From Burkholderia cenocepacia (GTDB taxonomy: Bacteria; Pseudomonadota; Gammaproteobacteria; Burkholderiales; Burkholderiaceae): a stretch of 41,755 bases of DNA. Below are positions 34,410 to 41,755 of the stretch, piece after piece; position 1 is the stretch's first letter, and the number at the start of each line of letters is the position of its first letter. The notes beneath the pieces were generated by a model, which was given only the letters and a program-made list of their open reading frames with translations, was not told the origin of the DNA and made no database searches. Location of the stretch: assembly GCF_900446215.1 (NCBI RefSeq), contig NZ_UAQZ01000008.1, positions 1-41,755 on the forward strand, in the 5' to 3' direction. Both the position numbers and the translations under genes were made by a program.

Positions 34410-35245
34410 TGCTTGAGCTAAGGCAACAATTCCCGCTGGCTGGCTTGCTCCGGGTGGCCGGACTGGCTCGCAGCACGTTTTATTACCAGTGCAAGGCGCT
34501 GGCCGCTCCCGATCGACATGCGAGTGTGAAAGCGAAAATTCGAGCACTGTTCGAGCAGCACAAGGGGCGCTATGGCTATCGACGCATCACGCTGGCGCTG
34601 CGCCGTCTGGGGCAGATGATTAACCACAAGACGGTTGCACGCCTGATGCGCAAGATGCAGTTGAAGTCCTGCGTGCGGGTCAAGAAGTACCGTGCGTATA
34701 GGGGCAACACGTGCAAGACGGCCCCGCATCTGCTCCAGCGCCAGTTCCATGCCGCCCGTCCGAACGAGAAGTGGGTTACCGACATCACCGAGTTCAGCGT
34801 AGGTGGCCAAAAGCTGTATCTGTCACCAGTGCTGGATCTGTACAACGGGGAGATCATCGCGTACCAGACGCATACTCGGCCAGCCTTCCAGATGGTTACT
34901 GACATGTTGCGCAAGGCTTTGCGTCGCCTGCAACCCGACGAAAGACCCATGTTGCACTCTGATCAAGGCTGGCATTATCAAATGCCCGGCTGGCGGCTCA
35001 TGCTCGAGCAACGCTCGTTGGCGCAAAGCATGTCGCGTAAAGGCAATTGCTTGGACAACGCTGCCATGGAAAGCTTCTTCGGCACGCTGAAATCCGAGTT
35101 CTTCTACTTGAACCACTTCAGCAGCATTGAACAGCTACGCATCGGCTTGAAGCGCTACATCCGGTACTACAATCACGAGCGCATCAAGCTCAAACTGAAA
35201 GGGCTGAGTCCTGTGCAATACAGGACTCAGCCTCATCCGGCCTAG
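34409..35245 (+). CDS. IS3-family transposase OrfB (DDE catalytic part)
   Basis: A 278-residue catalytic subunit with HTH_21 (IRALFEQHKGRYGYRRITLAL near 35-55) and an rve/RNase H-like domain. The DDE residues are visible in EKWVTDITEF (first Asp), MLHSDQGWHYQ (second Asp) and NCLDNAAMESFFGTLKSEFFY (Glu). It lies in the -1 frame relative to OrfA. A short A5 run (CAAAAAG, 34394-34400) just before the OrfA stop may allow the usual -1 frameshift to an OrfAB fusion; GTG 34409 is the alternative independent start. Intact. Confidence 0.9.
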   Translation: MLELRQQFPLAGLLRVAGLARSTFYYQCKALAAPDRHASVKAKIRALFEQHKGRYGYRRITLALRRLGQMINHKTVARLMRKMQLKSCVRVKKYRAYRGNTCKTAPHLLQRQFHAARPNEKWVTDITEFSVGGQKLYLSPVLDLYNGEIIAYQTHTRPAFQMVTDMLRKALRRLQPDERPMLHSDQGWHYQMPGWRLMLEQRSLAQSMSRKGNCLDNAAMESFFGTLKSEFFYLNHFSSIEQLRIGLKRYIRYYNHERIKLKLKGLSPVQYRTQPHPA

Positions 35246-35278
35246 CCGGTAACCGTCCAACTTCGTGGGTTCAGTTCA

Positions 35279-35282
35279 GCAA
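35279..35282. repeat. Target site duplication, right copy
   Basis: GCAA directly after the right inverted repeat, copy of 33836-33839. Confidence 0.7.
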
Positions 35283-35373
35283 ATGCGGCGGCGTTTTTTC
35301 TTGCCGGTACGGATACGGTTCGAGCAAACCGTCAGTGCATCGCCTGCGGTGCGCGTCGGCTACCGATCGTCAC

Positions 35374-36306
35374 TCAGTAATCCCACACGACCGGCACGAA
35401 ACGGAATCCGTCGCCGTTTCGCGCAACATGGCCGATGGACGGGAACGCGACATGGGCGGCGGCCAGCAGCGCGCCGGTGTCGGCCGCTTCGTTGAACAGC
35501 GCGAGACGCACGTCGACCGCCGCGTCCGGATCGTGTTCGAAGCCGTTTTGCCAGTCGGGGTGGTCGAAGTTCACTTCGAAAATCGCGTCGCCCGCGAACG
35601 TCAGCTTTTCCCCGTTCGATGCGACGTCGACCACGCAGTGCCCCGGCGTATGTCCGCCCGTCACCCGCGCCGACACACCCGCGGCGACTTCCACGGTGCG
35701 ATCGAACTGCACGATGTTTTCGCCGTAGAGTGCCATGAACCGCGCTGCGGCCTTGCGCAGCGCGGGCGGCACGGTTTCCGGCATCACCGTCTTGCTGAAG
35801 TCCGGATTCTCCCAGAACGCCACTTCCGCGGCCGATACGTGAATGCGGACGTCGGGGTTCAGCTTCGCCTTGACGCCGTCGACGTTCAGCCCGCCGACGT
35901 GATCCATGTGCATGTGTGTGATCACGATATCGGTGATCGCGGCCAGGTCGATGCCGGCCGATTCAAGGCGCATCACCGAGCGCCCGGCGCGCGTGAAGTA
36001 TTCGAAACCGTCGCCCACGCCCGAGTCGATCAGGATCAGGCGATCGGCGCTGCGCACGAGCGCGATGTTGAGCGCCCAGTCGAACATGTCGCGTTGCAGG
36101 AAACGGCCGTCGAACCACGCATTGCGGTCTGTTTCGCTCACGTTGGTGGACATGGTGGAAGTCGGCAGCGGCAACACGCCGTCGCTGATCAGTACGACGT
36201 CGACTGCGCCGATGCGCACGGCGTAGCGGGACGAAACGAGCTCGCCCGAACCTTCGTGGCCCAGACAGGCGACAACCGGCTGGACGTTGCGGATGGGTGC
36301 GTTCAT
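35374..36306 (-). CDS. Metallo-beta-lactamase-fold hydrolase
   Basis: A 310-residue MBL-fold enzyme of the lactonase/alkylphosphatase-like group. Zinc motif THMHMDHVGG lies near residues 122-131, TGGHTPGHCVVDV near 217-229 supplies the next His, and LTFAGDAIFE near 236-245 the bridging Asp. LILIDSGVGDGFEYF near 90 is the first core strand pair. The HxHxDH plus GHTPGH pattern is shared with quorum-quenching lactonases (AiiA type), but also with many unrelated hydrolases, so no substrate is assigned. ATG 36306 (MNAPIRNVQP) is the natural start. A perfect palindrome lies about 170 bp upstream. Confidence 0.82.
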   Translation of the reverse strand: MNAPIRNVQPVVACLGHEGSGELVSSRYAVRIGAVDVVLISDGVLPLPTSTMSTNVSETDRNAWFDGRFLQRDMFDWALNIALVRSADRLILIDSGVGDGFEYFTRAGRSVMRLESAGIDLAAITDIVITHMHMDHVGGLNVDGVKAKLNPDVRIHVSAAEVAFWENPDFSKTVMPETVPPALRKAAARFMALYGENIVQFDRTVEVAAGVSARVTGGHTPGHCVVDVASNGEKLTFAGDAIFEVNFDHPDWQNGFEHDPDAAVDVRLALFNEAADTGALLAAAHVAFPSIGHVARNGDGFRFVPVVWDY

Positions 36307-36475
36307 GTTCAGTAATCCTGTTCGTCGAGTGAGGGAGTCCGCACTGCGCGGTGCAGAGCGGTTCGCGAGCGCGATCGTGAAGGTCGCGCTTCGGTGCGCC
36401 CGGATTCCGATCGAGCGTGTCAGCGATTGTAGTGACGGCCCGCACCCGCCGACAGCGCCGCACGGGGGCACATCG

Positions 36476-36494
36476 TGTTGTCCGGACGACAACA
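36476..36494. promoter_or_regulatory. Perfect palindrome, possible operator of the MBL gene
   Basis: TGTTGTC-CGGAC-GACAACA, 7-bp arms. The inner GTTGTC/GACAAC arms equal those of the parS sites at the left end of the window, but the ACGT core is replaced by five other bases. Confidence 0.45.
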
Positions 36495-36526
36495 ATCCGG
36501 CGGCGGTTTCGGTCGCCCGAAATGCA

Positions 36527-36562
36527 CATCGCCCGCCGTCCGTGGCCGGACGGCGGGCGATG
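36527..36562 (-). terminator. Perfect 16-bp hairpin after the MFS gene
   Basis: CATCGCCCGCCGTCCG pairs fully with CGGACGGCGGGCGATG across a TGGC loop, 45 bp beyond the MFS stop. On the minus strand it is followed by a short TTT. Probable 3' end of the MFS transcript. Confidence 0.65.
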
Positions 36563-36607
36563 CGATGGATGCCGTTTATGGGAAGCCGGGCGCCGCCGGC
36601 GCGCGGG

Positions 36608-37992
36608 TCAGCCCGGCTGACCGGGAAGCGTGTCCCCGCGCAGCGAACACCCGCGCGTCTCGATCACCGCCAGCAGCGCGATCAACCCGACCGCGCACGC
36701 AGCCATCATGTAGTACGCGGGAATCAGCGCGTTGCCGGTCTTGCCGATCAGCCAGTCGTTGACGATCGGCGCGGTGCCGCCGAACAGCGACGTCGACACG
36801 TTGTACGCGATCGCCATGCCCGCATAGCGGACGTGGGTCGGGAACATCGCCGGGAACATCGCGGAAATGGTGGCGAGCTGCGGCACGTACAGCACGCCGA
36901 GCACCGCGAAGCCGATGAACGCGCCGAGCGGACCGTGCGTCATCAGCGTGAACATCGGCACGGCCGCGACGAACAGCCCGACGAGCGAGATCCACCACAT
37001 CGTCTTGCGGCCGACGCGATCGGACAGCCAGCCGGCGAACGGCAGCAGCACCATCATCGCGAGCATGCCGATCAGCGGAATCAGCAGCGACATGTTCTCG
37101 CTGACGCCGAGTTCCTTGTGCATGTAGGTCGGCATGTATGCAAGCAGCACGTAGTTGACGACGTTCAGCGCGACGACGAGCCCGCCGAGCAGCACCAGCG
37201 GCTTCGCATAGCGCACCAGCAGCAGCCGGATCGGCAGCGCGGCCGTCGCACTTTGCTCGCGGCGGTGTGCCTGTTCCTCGAGTTCGCGGAACACCGGCGT
37301 TTCCTCCAGGCGCGAGCGCAGGTAGAAGCCGATCAGGCCGAGCGGCGCGGCGACCAGGAACGGCAGGCGCCAGCCCCACGCATGCATCGCCGAATCGCCG
37401 AGCAGCAGTGCGAAGCCGAGCATCAGGAACGCACCGAGCGAGAAGCCGGCGAGCGTCGCGAATTCGAGGAAGCTGCCGCACAGGCCGCGCCGCGAATCGG
37501 GTGCGTATTCGGCGATGAAGGTTGCTGCACCGCCGTATTCGCCGCCGGTCGAGAAGCCCTGCACCATGCGCAGCACGATCAGCGCGGCCGGTGCGAGCCA
37601 GCCGGCCGTCGCATAGCTCGGCAGCACGCCGACGAGCAACGTCGCGCCCGACATCGTCAGCACCGTCAGCGCGAGCACGCGCTTGCGGCCGAGCCGGTCG
37701 CCGAGCGGGCCCCAGAACAGGCCGCCGAGCGGGCGGATCAGGAACGAGATCGCGAACGTGCCGAGTGCGAACAGCGTCGCGCTCGCGGTGTTGCCGGGAA
37801 ACAGCGCGGCGGAAATGTACGCGAGGCCGTACGCGTAAATACCGTAATCGAACCATTCGGTCGCATTGCCGAGGGCGGCGGCCGCGATCGCGACCCGCGG
37901 CAGACTGTGCGGCTCCTCGCCGCGTGGGTGGTCGCATCGTCGGGAATCGACGACGCGGCGGAAACGGAAGTCCACGATGGCACGTATCGCAT
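36608..37992 (-). CDS. ProP-like MFS transporter (MHS family), N-terminal frame break
   Basis: A metabolite:proton symporter of about 460 residues with twelve membrane helices. Signatures are ALGNATEWFDYGIYAYGLAYIS (helix 1 with the MHS WFDYG motif), GPLGDRLGRKRVL (loop 2-3), RMVQGFSTGGEYGGAATFIAEYAP (helix 4), and GWLSDRVGRKTMWW (loop 8-9). Relatives carry proline, betaine, ectoine or dicarboxylates. The natural N-terminus MRYVPSWTSVSAASSI starts at ATG 37992, but the frame changes near 37900-37912, just before LPRVAIAAA; one base seems to be missing. Because the rest is intact, I suspect a sequence error. It could import ectoine for the cluster at 24.5-33.8 kb, though other genes lie between. 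Confidence 0.8.
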
Positions 37993-38141
37993 GAGGGATC
38001 CTCGCTATCAGCATGCGCCCGGGCGGGCGCCGACGAGGATCAAAGTAATCCCGCCAATTCGCGATGCCCGATGTCATAGGACGATGTGGGGATCGGGGTT
38101 TTCCCGTGGCGGGGCGGCCCGTGTGGCGGCGGGCCGGATGC

Positions 38142-39040
38142 TCAGGACCGCGTATCGGCCGACGGCAGCAGCGCGGCGAAACGGTCGGCGAGCGTCGGGC
38201 GCGACCGTGCGGGCCAGATCGCGCTGAGTTCGAAATTCGGCAGCGCGGCGCCGTCGCGGATCGGGCTGTATGCGACCCCGTCGAACGCGAACGCGTGGAT
38301 CGACGTCGGCAGCAGCGATACGCCGCAGCCGGCGGCCACGCATGCGACGACCGTCAGCGTGCGGTTCACGTCGAGCACGATGTCGACCGGATGTCCGGCC
38401 TGGCGGAACGCGCTGAGGATACCGGCGCGGATCAGCGGCAGTTGATCGTGCGGAAACCACACGAGGCCGGCCGCGGCCAGATCGGCCCAGCGTCACCGTG
38501 CCGTCGGGCTGGCGCGGGAACGCCTTCGGCAGCACCGCGACGAGTGGATCGCGCCGGATCAGTTGCTCGCGGCATCCGGCCGTTCACCGCGACCGGCGTA
38601 TGCAGCAGCCCGATGTCGATTTCGCCGCGCTCGAGCGCGATCGCCTGCTCGGCATTGCTCATCTCGCGCATCACCAGCTCGACGTCGGGCGCGCTTTCGC
38701 GCAGCGCACGGATCGCGCGCGGCAGCGTGTCGAACAGCGCCGCGCTGACGAAGCCGATGGTCAGGCGCCCGGCGCGCTGCGCGCCGATTTCGCCCGCCCG
38801 GTGCGCGGCCGCGTCGAGCCGCGCGACGCTCAGGCGCAGATCGTCGACCATCGCGAGCCCGGCCGGCGTGAGCGTCGCGCCGCGCCGCGACCGGTCGAAC
38901 AGCCGGACCCCCAGCTCCTTTTCCATCCGGTTCAGCGCCTGGCTGAGCGCCGGCTGCGCAATGCCCAGCTCGCTGGCGGCGCGCGTAAAGCTGCCGGAAT
39001 CCGCGATCGCGAGGAAGTAGCGGACGTGCCTGATTTCCAT
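38142..39040 (-). CDS. LysR-family regulator, frame-disrupted
   Basis: A LysR-type regulator of about 300 residues once two frame changes are bridged. Residues 1-60 are the HTH (MEIRHVRYFLAIADSGSFTRAA, LGIAQPALSQALNRMEKELG). The effector domain starts RLTIGFVSAALFDTLPRAIRAL near 92. The frame breaks near 38575-38580, continues as REQLIRRDPLVAVLPKAFPRQ, breaks again at 38487-38490 (one extra G) and ends in VWFPHDQLPLIRAGILSAFRQ through VSLLPTSIHAFAFDGV. It is divergent from the MFS-amidohydrolase-lyase operon and should control it. A T-N11-A box lies in the gap. Sequence error is more likely than decay, since all parts are well conserved. Confidence 0.82.
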
Positions 39041-39053
39041 AAGCGTGTGTTAT

Positions 39054-39082
39054 GAATAATTATTCGAAACATAGTAGCGAAT
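39054..39082. promoter_or_regulatory. LysR-type binding site
   Basis: ATTCG-N11-CGAAT (39062-39082), the classical T-N11-A pattern, overlapped on its left by the 12-bp palindrome GAATAATTATTC (39054-39065). It lies 22 bp before the LysR start, in the 148-bp divergent gap. Confidence 0.6.
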
Positions 39083-39188
39083 TATCCAAATGATTCATAG
39101 GATGCACATCGGGCGTCGTCGAACCCGGCCGCGCCTCCGATAGCGGCGCGCTCAGGCGACGCACGGCGACGACACGAGGAGACCTCCG

Positions 39189-40460
39189 TTGACCTGGATG
39201 CGCGAACTCTCGACGACCGAACGGCGCACGTTGCGCGGCTGCTTTGCCGGCTGGGCGCTCGACGGGCTCGACACGCAGATGTTCAGCCTCGTGATCCCGG
39301 CGCTGCTCGCGACCTGGAGCATCGGCAAGGGGCAGGCCGGCCTGATCGGCGGCGCGACGCTCGTGTCGGGCGCGCTCGGCGGCCTGCTGGCCGGCGCGAT
39401 CGCGGATCGCTACGGGCGCGTGCGGGCGCTGCAGATCACCGTGTGCTGGTTCTCCGCCTTCACGTTCCTCAGCGCGTTCGCGCAGAACTTCGAGCAGTTG
39501 CTGGTGCTGAAGGCGTTGCAAGGGCTCGGCTTCGGCGGCGAATGGACCGCGGGCGCGGTACTGCTCGCGGAGACGGTCGGCGCGCGCCATCGCGGCAAGG
39601 CGATGGGCGTCGTGCAGAGCGCGTGGGGATTCGGCTGGGGCGCGGCGGTGCTGCTGTACATGATCGTGTTCGCGTGGCTGCCGTCCGAGTGGGCGTGGCG
39701 CGTGCTGTTCGCGATCGGCGCGCTGCTGCGCTGCTGGTGCTGTATATCCGCCGCGCGATTTCCGAGCCGCCGCGCGCGACGGCCTGCGCCCGCGCACGGG
39801 GACGATGCGCCGACGGTGGGCATCTTCGACCGGTCGGTGCTGCGCACGACGGTGGTCGGCGGCCTGATCGGCGTCGGCGCGCACGGCGGCTATCACGCGA
39901 TCACGATCTGGCTGCCGACCTACCTGAAGACCGAGCGGCACCTGTCGGTGCTCGGCACCGGCACGTATCTCGCGGTCGTGATCGTCGCGTTCATCTGCGG
40001 CTGTTTCCTGAGCGCGTATTTGCAGGACCGGATCGGCCGGCGTCGCAACGTGATGCTGTTCGCCGCGTGTTGCGCGGTGATGGTGAACCTGTACGTGTTC
40101 CTGCCGCTGAACGACGTCGCGATGCTGCTGCTCGGGTTCCCGCTCGGGTTGTGCTCGGCCGGCATCCCGGCGACGCTCGGCACGCTGTTCAACGAGCTGT
40201 ATCCGCAAAACGTGCGCGGCCGCGGCGTCGGGTTCTGCTACAACTTCGGCCGCATCGTGTCGGCGGGCTTTCCGGTGCTGGTCGGGCGGATGGGCGAATC
40301 GCTGCCGCTCGGCACGGCGCTCGGCATCGACGCGGGCATCGCGTACGGGCTCGTCGTGATCGCGGTGTGGTTCCTGCCGGAAACGCGCGGGCGCCGTCTG
40401 CCCGACGCGGCTGCCGGGCCGGGCGCCGACGACGACGCGCGCGCCGGCGCATCGCTGTAG
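39189..40460 (+). CDS. MFS transporter (AAHS/sugar-acid type) with an internal frame-shifted patch
   Basis: A twelve-helix carboxylate:proton symporter of about 423 residues. LRGCFAGWALDGLDTQMFSLVIPALL is helix 1 with the D-G-x-D motif of the family. GAIADRYGRVRALQ follows as the loop 2-3 signature, then LQGLGFGGEWTAGAVLLAE. The second half starts GGLIGVGAHGGYHAITIWLPTYL and includes LQDRIGRRRNVMLF. Residues about 180-210 are read in a wrong frame: one base is missing near 39728 and a compensating change occurs near 39785-39815. The alternative frame there gives LLVLYIRRAISEPPRAT, the expected loop. Start is TTG 39189 after GAGGAG, or ATG 39198. First gene of an operon with the two following genes. 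Confidence 0.8.
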   Translation: MTWMRELSTTERRTLRGCFAGWALDGLDTQMFSLVIPALLATWSIGKGQAGLIGGATLVSGALGGLLAGAIADRYGRVRALQITVCWFSAFTFLSAFAQNFEQLLVLKALQGLGFGGEWTAGAVLLAETVGARHRGKAMGVVQSAWGFGWGAAVLLYMIVFAWLPSEWAWRVLFAIGALLRCWCCISAARFPSRRARRPAPAHGDDAPTVGIFDRSVLRTTVVGGLIGVGAHGGYHAITIWLPTYLKTERHLSVLGTGTYLAVVIVAFICGCFLSAYLQDRIGRRRNVMLFAACCAVMVNLYVFLPLNDVAMLLLGFPLGLCSAGIPATLGTLFNELYPQNVRGRGVGFCYNFGRIVSAGFPVLVGRMGESLPLGTALGIDAGIAYGLVVIAVWFLPETRGRRLPDAAAGPGADDDARAGASL

Positions 40461-40532
40461 TTTTCGTCCTTCGTTCATTCCGTCGCCCTGTCGCCCGCTG
40501 CCGGGCCGGGCACCTCTTGCAGGCAAGTCGTC

Positions 40533-41421
40533 ATGGATCGAGCAGTCAATCCGCCGGTCGAACCGGTTTCAGCGGCGCCGGATACGGCCGCGTGGTACGC
40601 GTCATCGACGGCCGTCGCGGCGGTCGACGCCCATGCGCACGTGTTTGCGCGCGGTCTGCCGCTCGCGCCGGTCGTGCGCCATGCGCCCGACGATGCGTCG
40701 CTCGACGCGTACGTCGCGCATCTCGCCGCACACGGCATCACGCACGCGGTGCTGGTGCAGCCGAGCTTTCTCGGCACCGACAATACGTTCTTCGTCGACG
40801 TGCTGCGGCGCTACCCGAGCCGCTTTCGCGGCGCGTCGCGGTCGTCGATCCGGTGATCGACGACGACGCGCTCGCCGCGCTCGACCGCGCGGGCGTCGTG
40901 GGCATGCGGCTCAATCTGGTCGGCCTGCCGATTCCGGATTTCGGCACGCGGGTGTGGCGCGCGCTGTTCGCACGCATCAACGCGCTCGGCTGGCATGTCG
41001 AGATTCATCGCGACGCGGCCGACCTGCATGCGATCGCCGCGAGCCTGCTTGCGCAATCGTGCACGCTCGTGATCGACCATTTCGGCCGCCCGTCGCCGGC
41101 GCTCGGCGAACGCGATCCGGCTTCCGTCATCTGCTGTCGCTTGCCGATACCGGGCGCGTGTGGGTCAAGCTGTCGGCCGCGTACCGGAACAGCCTGACCG
41201 GCGACGGCACCGACACCGCGCTCGGCGCGGCGCAGGCGCTGCGCGGCGCGTTCACGCCGGAGCGGCTCGTGTGGGGCAGCGACTGGCCGCATACGCAGCA
41301 TCGCGAACGTGTCGATTTCGGCGCGGCCTGCGCGGCGCTCGAACGCTGGCTGCCCGATGCCGGCGAACGCGCGCGCGTGTTGCGCGACTCGCCGCGCACC
41401 CTGTTTCGTTTCGACCAATGA
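40533..41421 (+). CDS. Amidohydrolase (2-pyrone-4,6-dicarboxylate lactonase-like), frame-disrupted
   Basis: A TIM-barrel metal-dependent hydrolase of the amidohydrolase 2 / LigI group, about 296 residues after repair. The N-terminus has VDAHAHVF (metal ligands HxH). Then HGITHAVLVQPSFLGTDNTFFVDVLRRYPSRFRG follows (in parts). The frame breaks near 40836-40842 (one base short) and resumes AVVDPVIDDDALAALDRAGVVGMRLNL, HVEIHRDA and LVIDHFGRPSPAL. It breaks again near 41117-41119 (one G short) and ends with GRVWVKLSAAYR and the late Asp in RLVWGSDWPHTQH. All catalytic segments are present across frames. LigI relatives open cyclic pyrone dicarboxylates; the true substrate here is unknown. Confidence 0.78.
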
Positions 41422-41429
41422 GGCCTCGC

Positions 41430-41755
41430 ATGACCGATTCCACCGCCCTTCGTCGCCGCTTTCCGGCGCAGCATCGCCGCCCGCCAGGGGCTGCTCGTCG
41501 CCGGCACGTTCAATGCGCTCAGCGCGCGGATCGCCGCCGATCTGGGCTTCGGCGCGCTGTACCTGAGCGGCGCCGGCGTCACCAACATGTCGCTCGGCTT
41601 GCCGGATCTCGGCTTCGTCGGGCTCGGCGAACTGGCCGAGCACACCGCGCGCGTGCGCGACGCCGTCGATTTGCCGCTGATGGTCGATGCCGATACCGGT
41701 TTCGGCAACGCGCTGAACGTGCTGCATACGGTGCGCACGCTCGAGCGCAGCGGCG
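41430..41755 (+). CDS. Isocitrate lyase/PEP mutase superfamily enzyme, cut by window end, frame-disrupted
   Basis: N-terminal 108 residues or so of a phosphoenolpyruvate mutase/2-methylisocitrate lyase-like TIM barrel. ATG 41430 follows GAGG. The first codons run in one frame and the family sequence resumes in another after a change near 41445-41449 (probably one extra C): FRRSIAARQGLLVAGTFNAL, FGALYLSGAGVTNMSLGLPD, then LPLMVDADTGFGNALNVLHTV with the Mg-binding DADTGFG. Members include oxaloacetate decarboxylase, dimethylmalate lyase and carboxyphosphonoenolpyruvate mutase. It is probably the third gene of the operon, splitting a C-C bond of the ring-opened acid. Its 3' end is outside the window. 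Confidence 0.75.
   Translation, partial: MTDSTALRRRFPAQHRRPPGAARRRHVQCAQRADRRRSGLRRAVPERRRRHQHVARLAGSRLRRARRTGRAHRARARRRRFAADGRCRYRFRQRAERAAYGAHARAQR

Larger units (their letters stand above)
33840..35278 (+). mobile_element. IS3-family (IS150-like) insertion sequence, 1439 bp, complete
   Basis: Two overlapping transposase frames flanked by 25-bp imperfect inverted repeats: TGAACTGAACCC-CAA-AAGTTGGACG at 33840-33864, and the complement of 35254-35278 reads the same with ACG in place of CAA (22 of 25 identical). GCAA duplications lie outside both ends. Length matches IS150-type elements. Complete ends, intact frames and a clean duplication suggest a recent insertion. It lies between doeD and the MBL-fold gene and interrupts neither. 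Confidence 0.92.
36307..36607. other. Intergenic region with palindrome and terminator
   Basis: 301 bp between the MFS stop and the MBL start, both on the minus strand. It contains the palindrome at 36476 and the perfect hairpin at 36527 and no gene. Confidence 0.5.

Noticed and set aside
36476..36494. Annotation as a sixth parS site
   Set aside because: The spacer length and core differ from all origin-proximal sites, so it is listed only as a palindrome.
39189..40460. The MFS gene as a fully intact frame
   Set aside because: Although no stop interrupts it, residues about 180-210 read as Cys/Arg-rich nonsense while another frame gives the expected loop, so two compensating indels are more likely.

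Overview
The window is high-GC DNA with short intergenic gaps and gene content typical of Burkholderia sensu stricto. Its left end looks like the partition and origin region of a secondary replicon. There is a parA-parB pair on the minus strand, followed upstream by about 1.6 kb without convincing genes. That stretch carries four strong copies (two perfect) and one weak copy of the 16-bp palindrome GTTGTCACGTGACAAC, which I recall as the parS of chromosome 3 (pC3) in the B. cepacia complex. The best reading is therefore the origin end of a pC3-type replicon. The replicon assignment rests on memory of the parS literature and was not searched.

Layout. 1-1489: parB (cut by the window start) and parA, both broken by several single-base frame changes. 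1490-3139: parS cluster and candidate origin. 3140 to about 4300: an IS110-family element with a hairpin-rich upstream end. 4443-8829: AraC regulator, RomA-like metallo-beta-lactamase-fold protein with a divergent TetR regulator, a flavodoxin-like protein and a DUF2889 protein. 9470-11687: a ProQ/FinO RNA chaperone and an EamA transporter with a histidine-rich tail. 11994-13085: NifQ and a two-TOBE molbindin (molybdenum handling). 13254-18563: marR-FUSC-DUF1656-HlyD-outer-membrane-lipoprotein efflux operon, read leftwards.

18889-24359: a five-gene operon (MaoC-type hydratase, acyl-CoA dehydrogenase, class III CoA-transferase, MmgE/PrpD, CitE-type lyase) that matches the itaconate degradation cluster of Pseudomonas aeruginosa (PA0878-PA0883) in content. 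It should take itaconate through itaconyl-CoA and citramalyl-CoA to acetyl-CoA and pyruvate. 24538-33783: a complete intracellular ectoine/hydroxyectoine catabolic cluster (enuR, eutB, eutC, doeA, doeB, asnC, doeC/ssd, doeD/atf), without a linked ectoine-specific transporter or eutA. An IS3-family (IS150-like) element with matching ends and a 4-bp target duplication sits 56 bp after its last gene.

35374-41755: a metallo-beta-lactamase-fold hydrolase, a ProP-like MFS transporter, a LysR regulator, and a divergent MFS-amidohydrolase-PEP-mutase/isocitrate-lyase-type operon that runs off the window. Most genes from 37.9 kb onwards contain one or two frame breaks, as do parA and parB, whereas the 3-37.8 kb core is clean. 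The breaks are mostly single bases in or near G/C runs and look more like local consensus errors than gene decay. No tRNA, rRNA or CRISPR array was seen.
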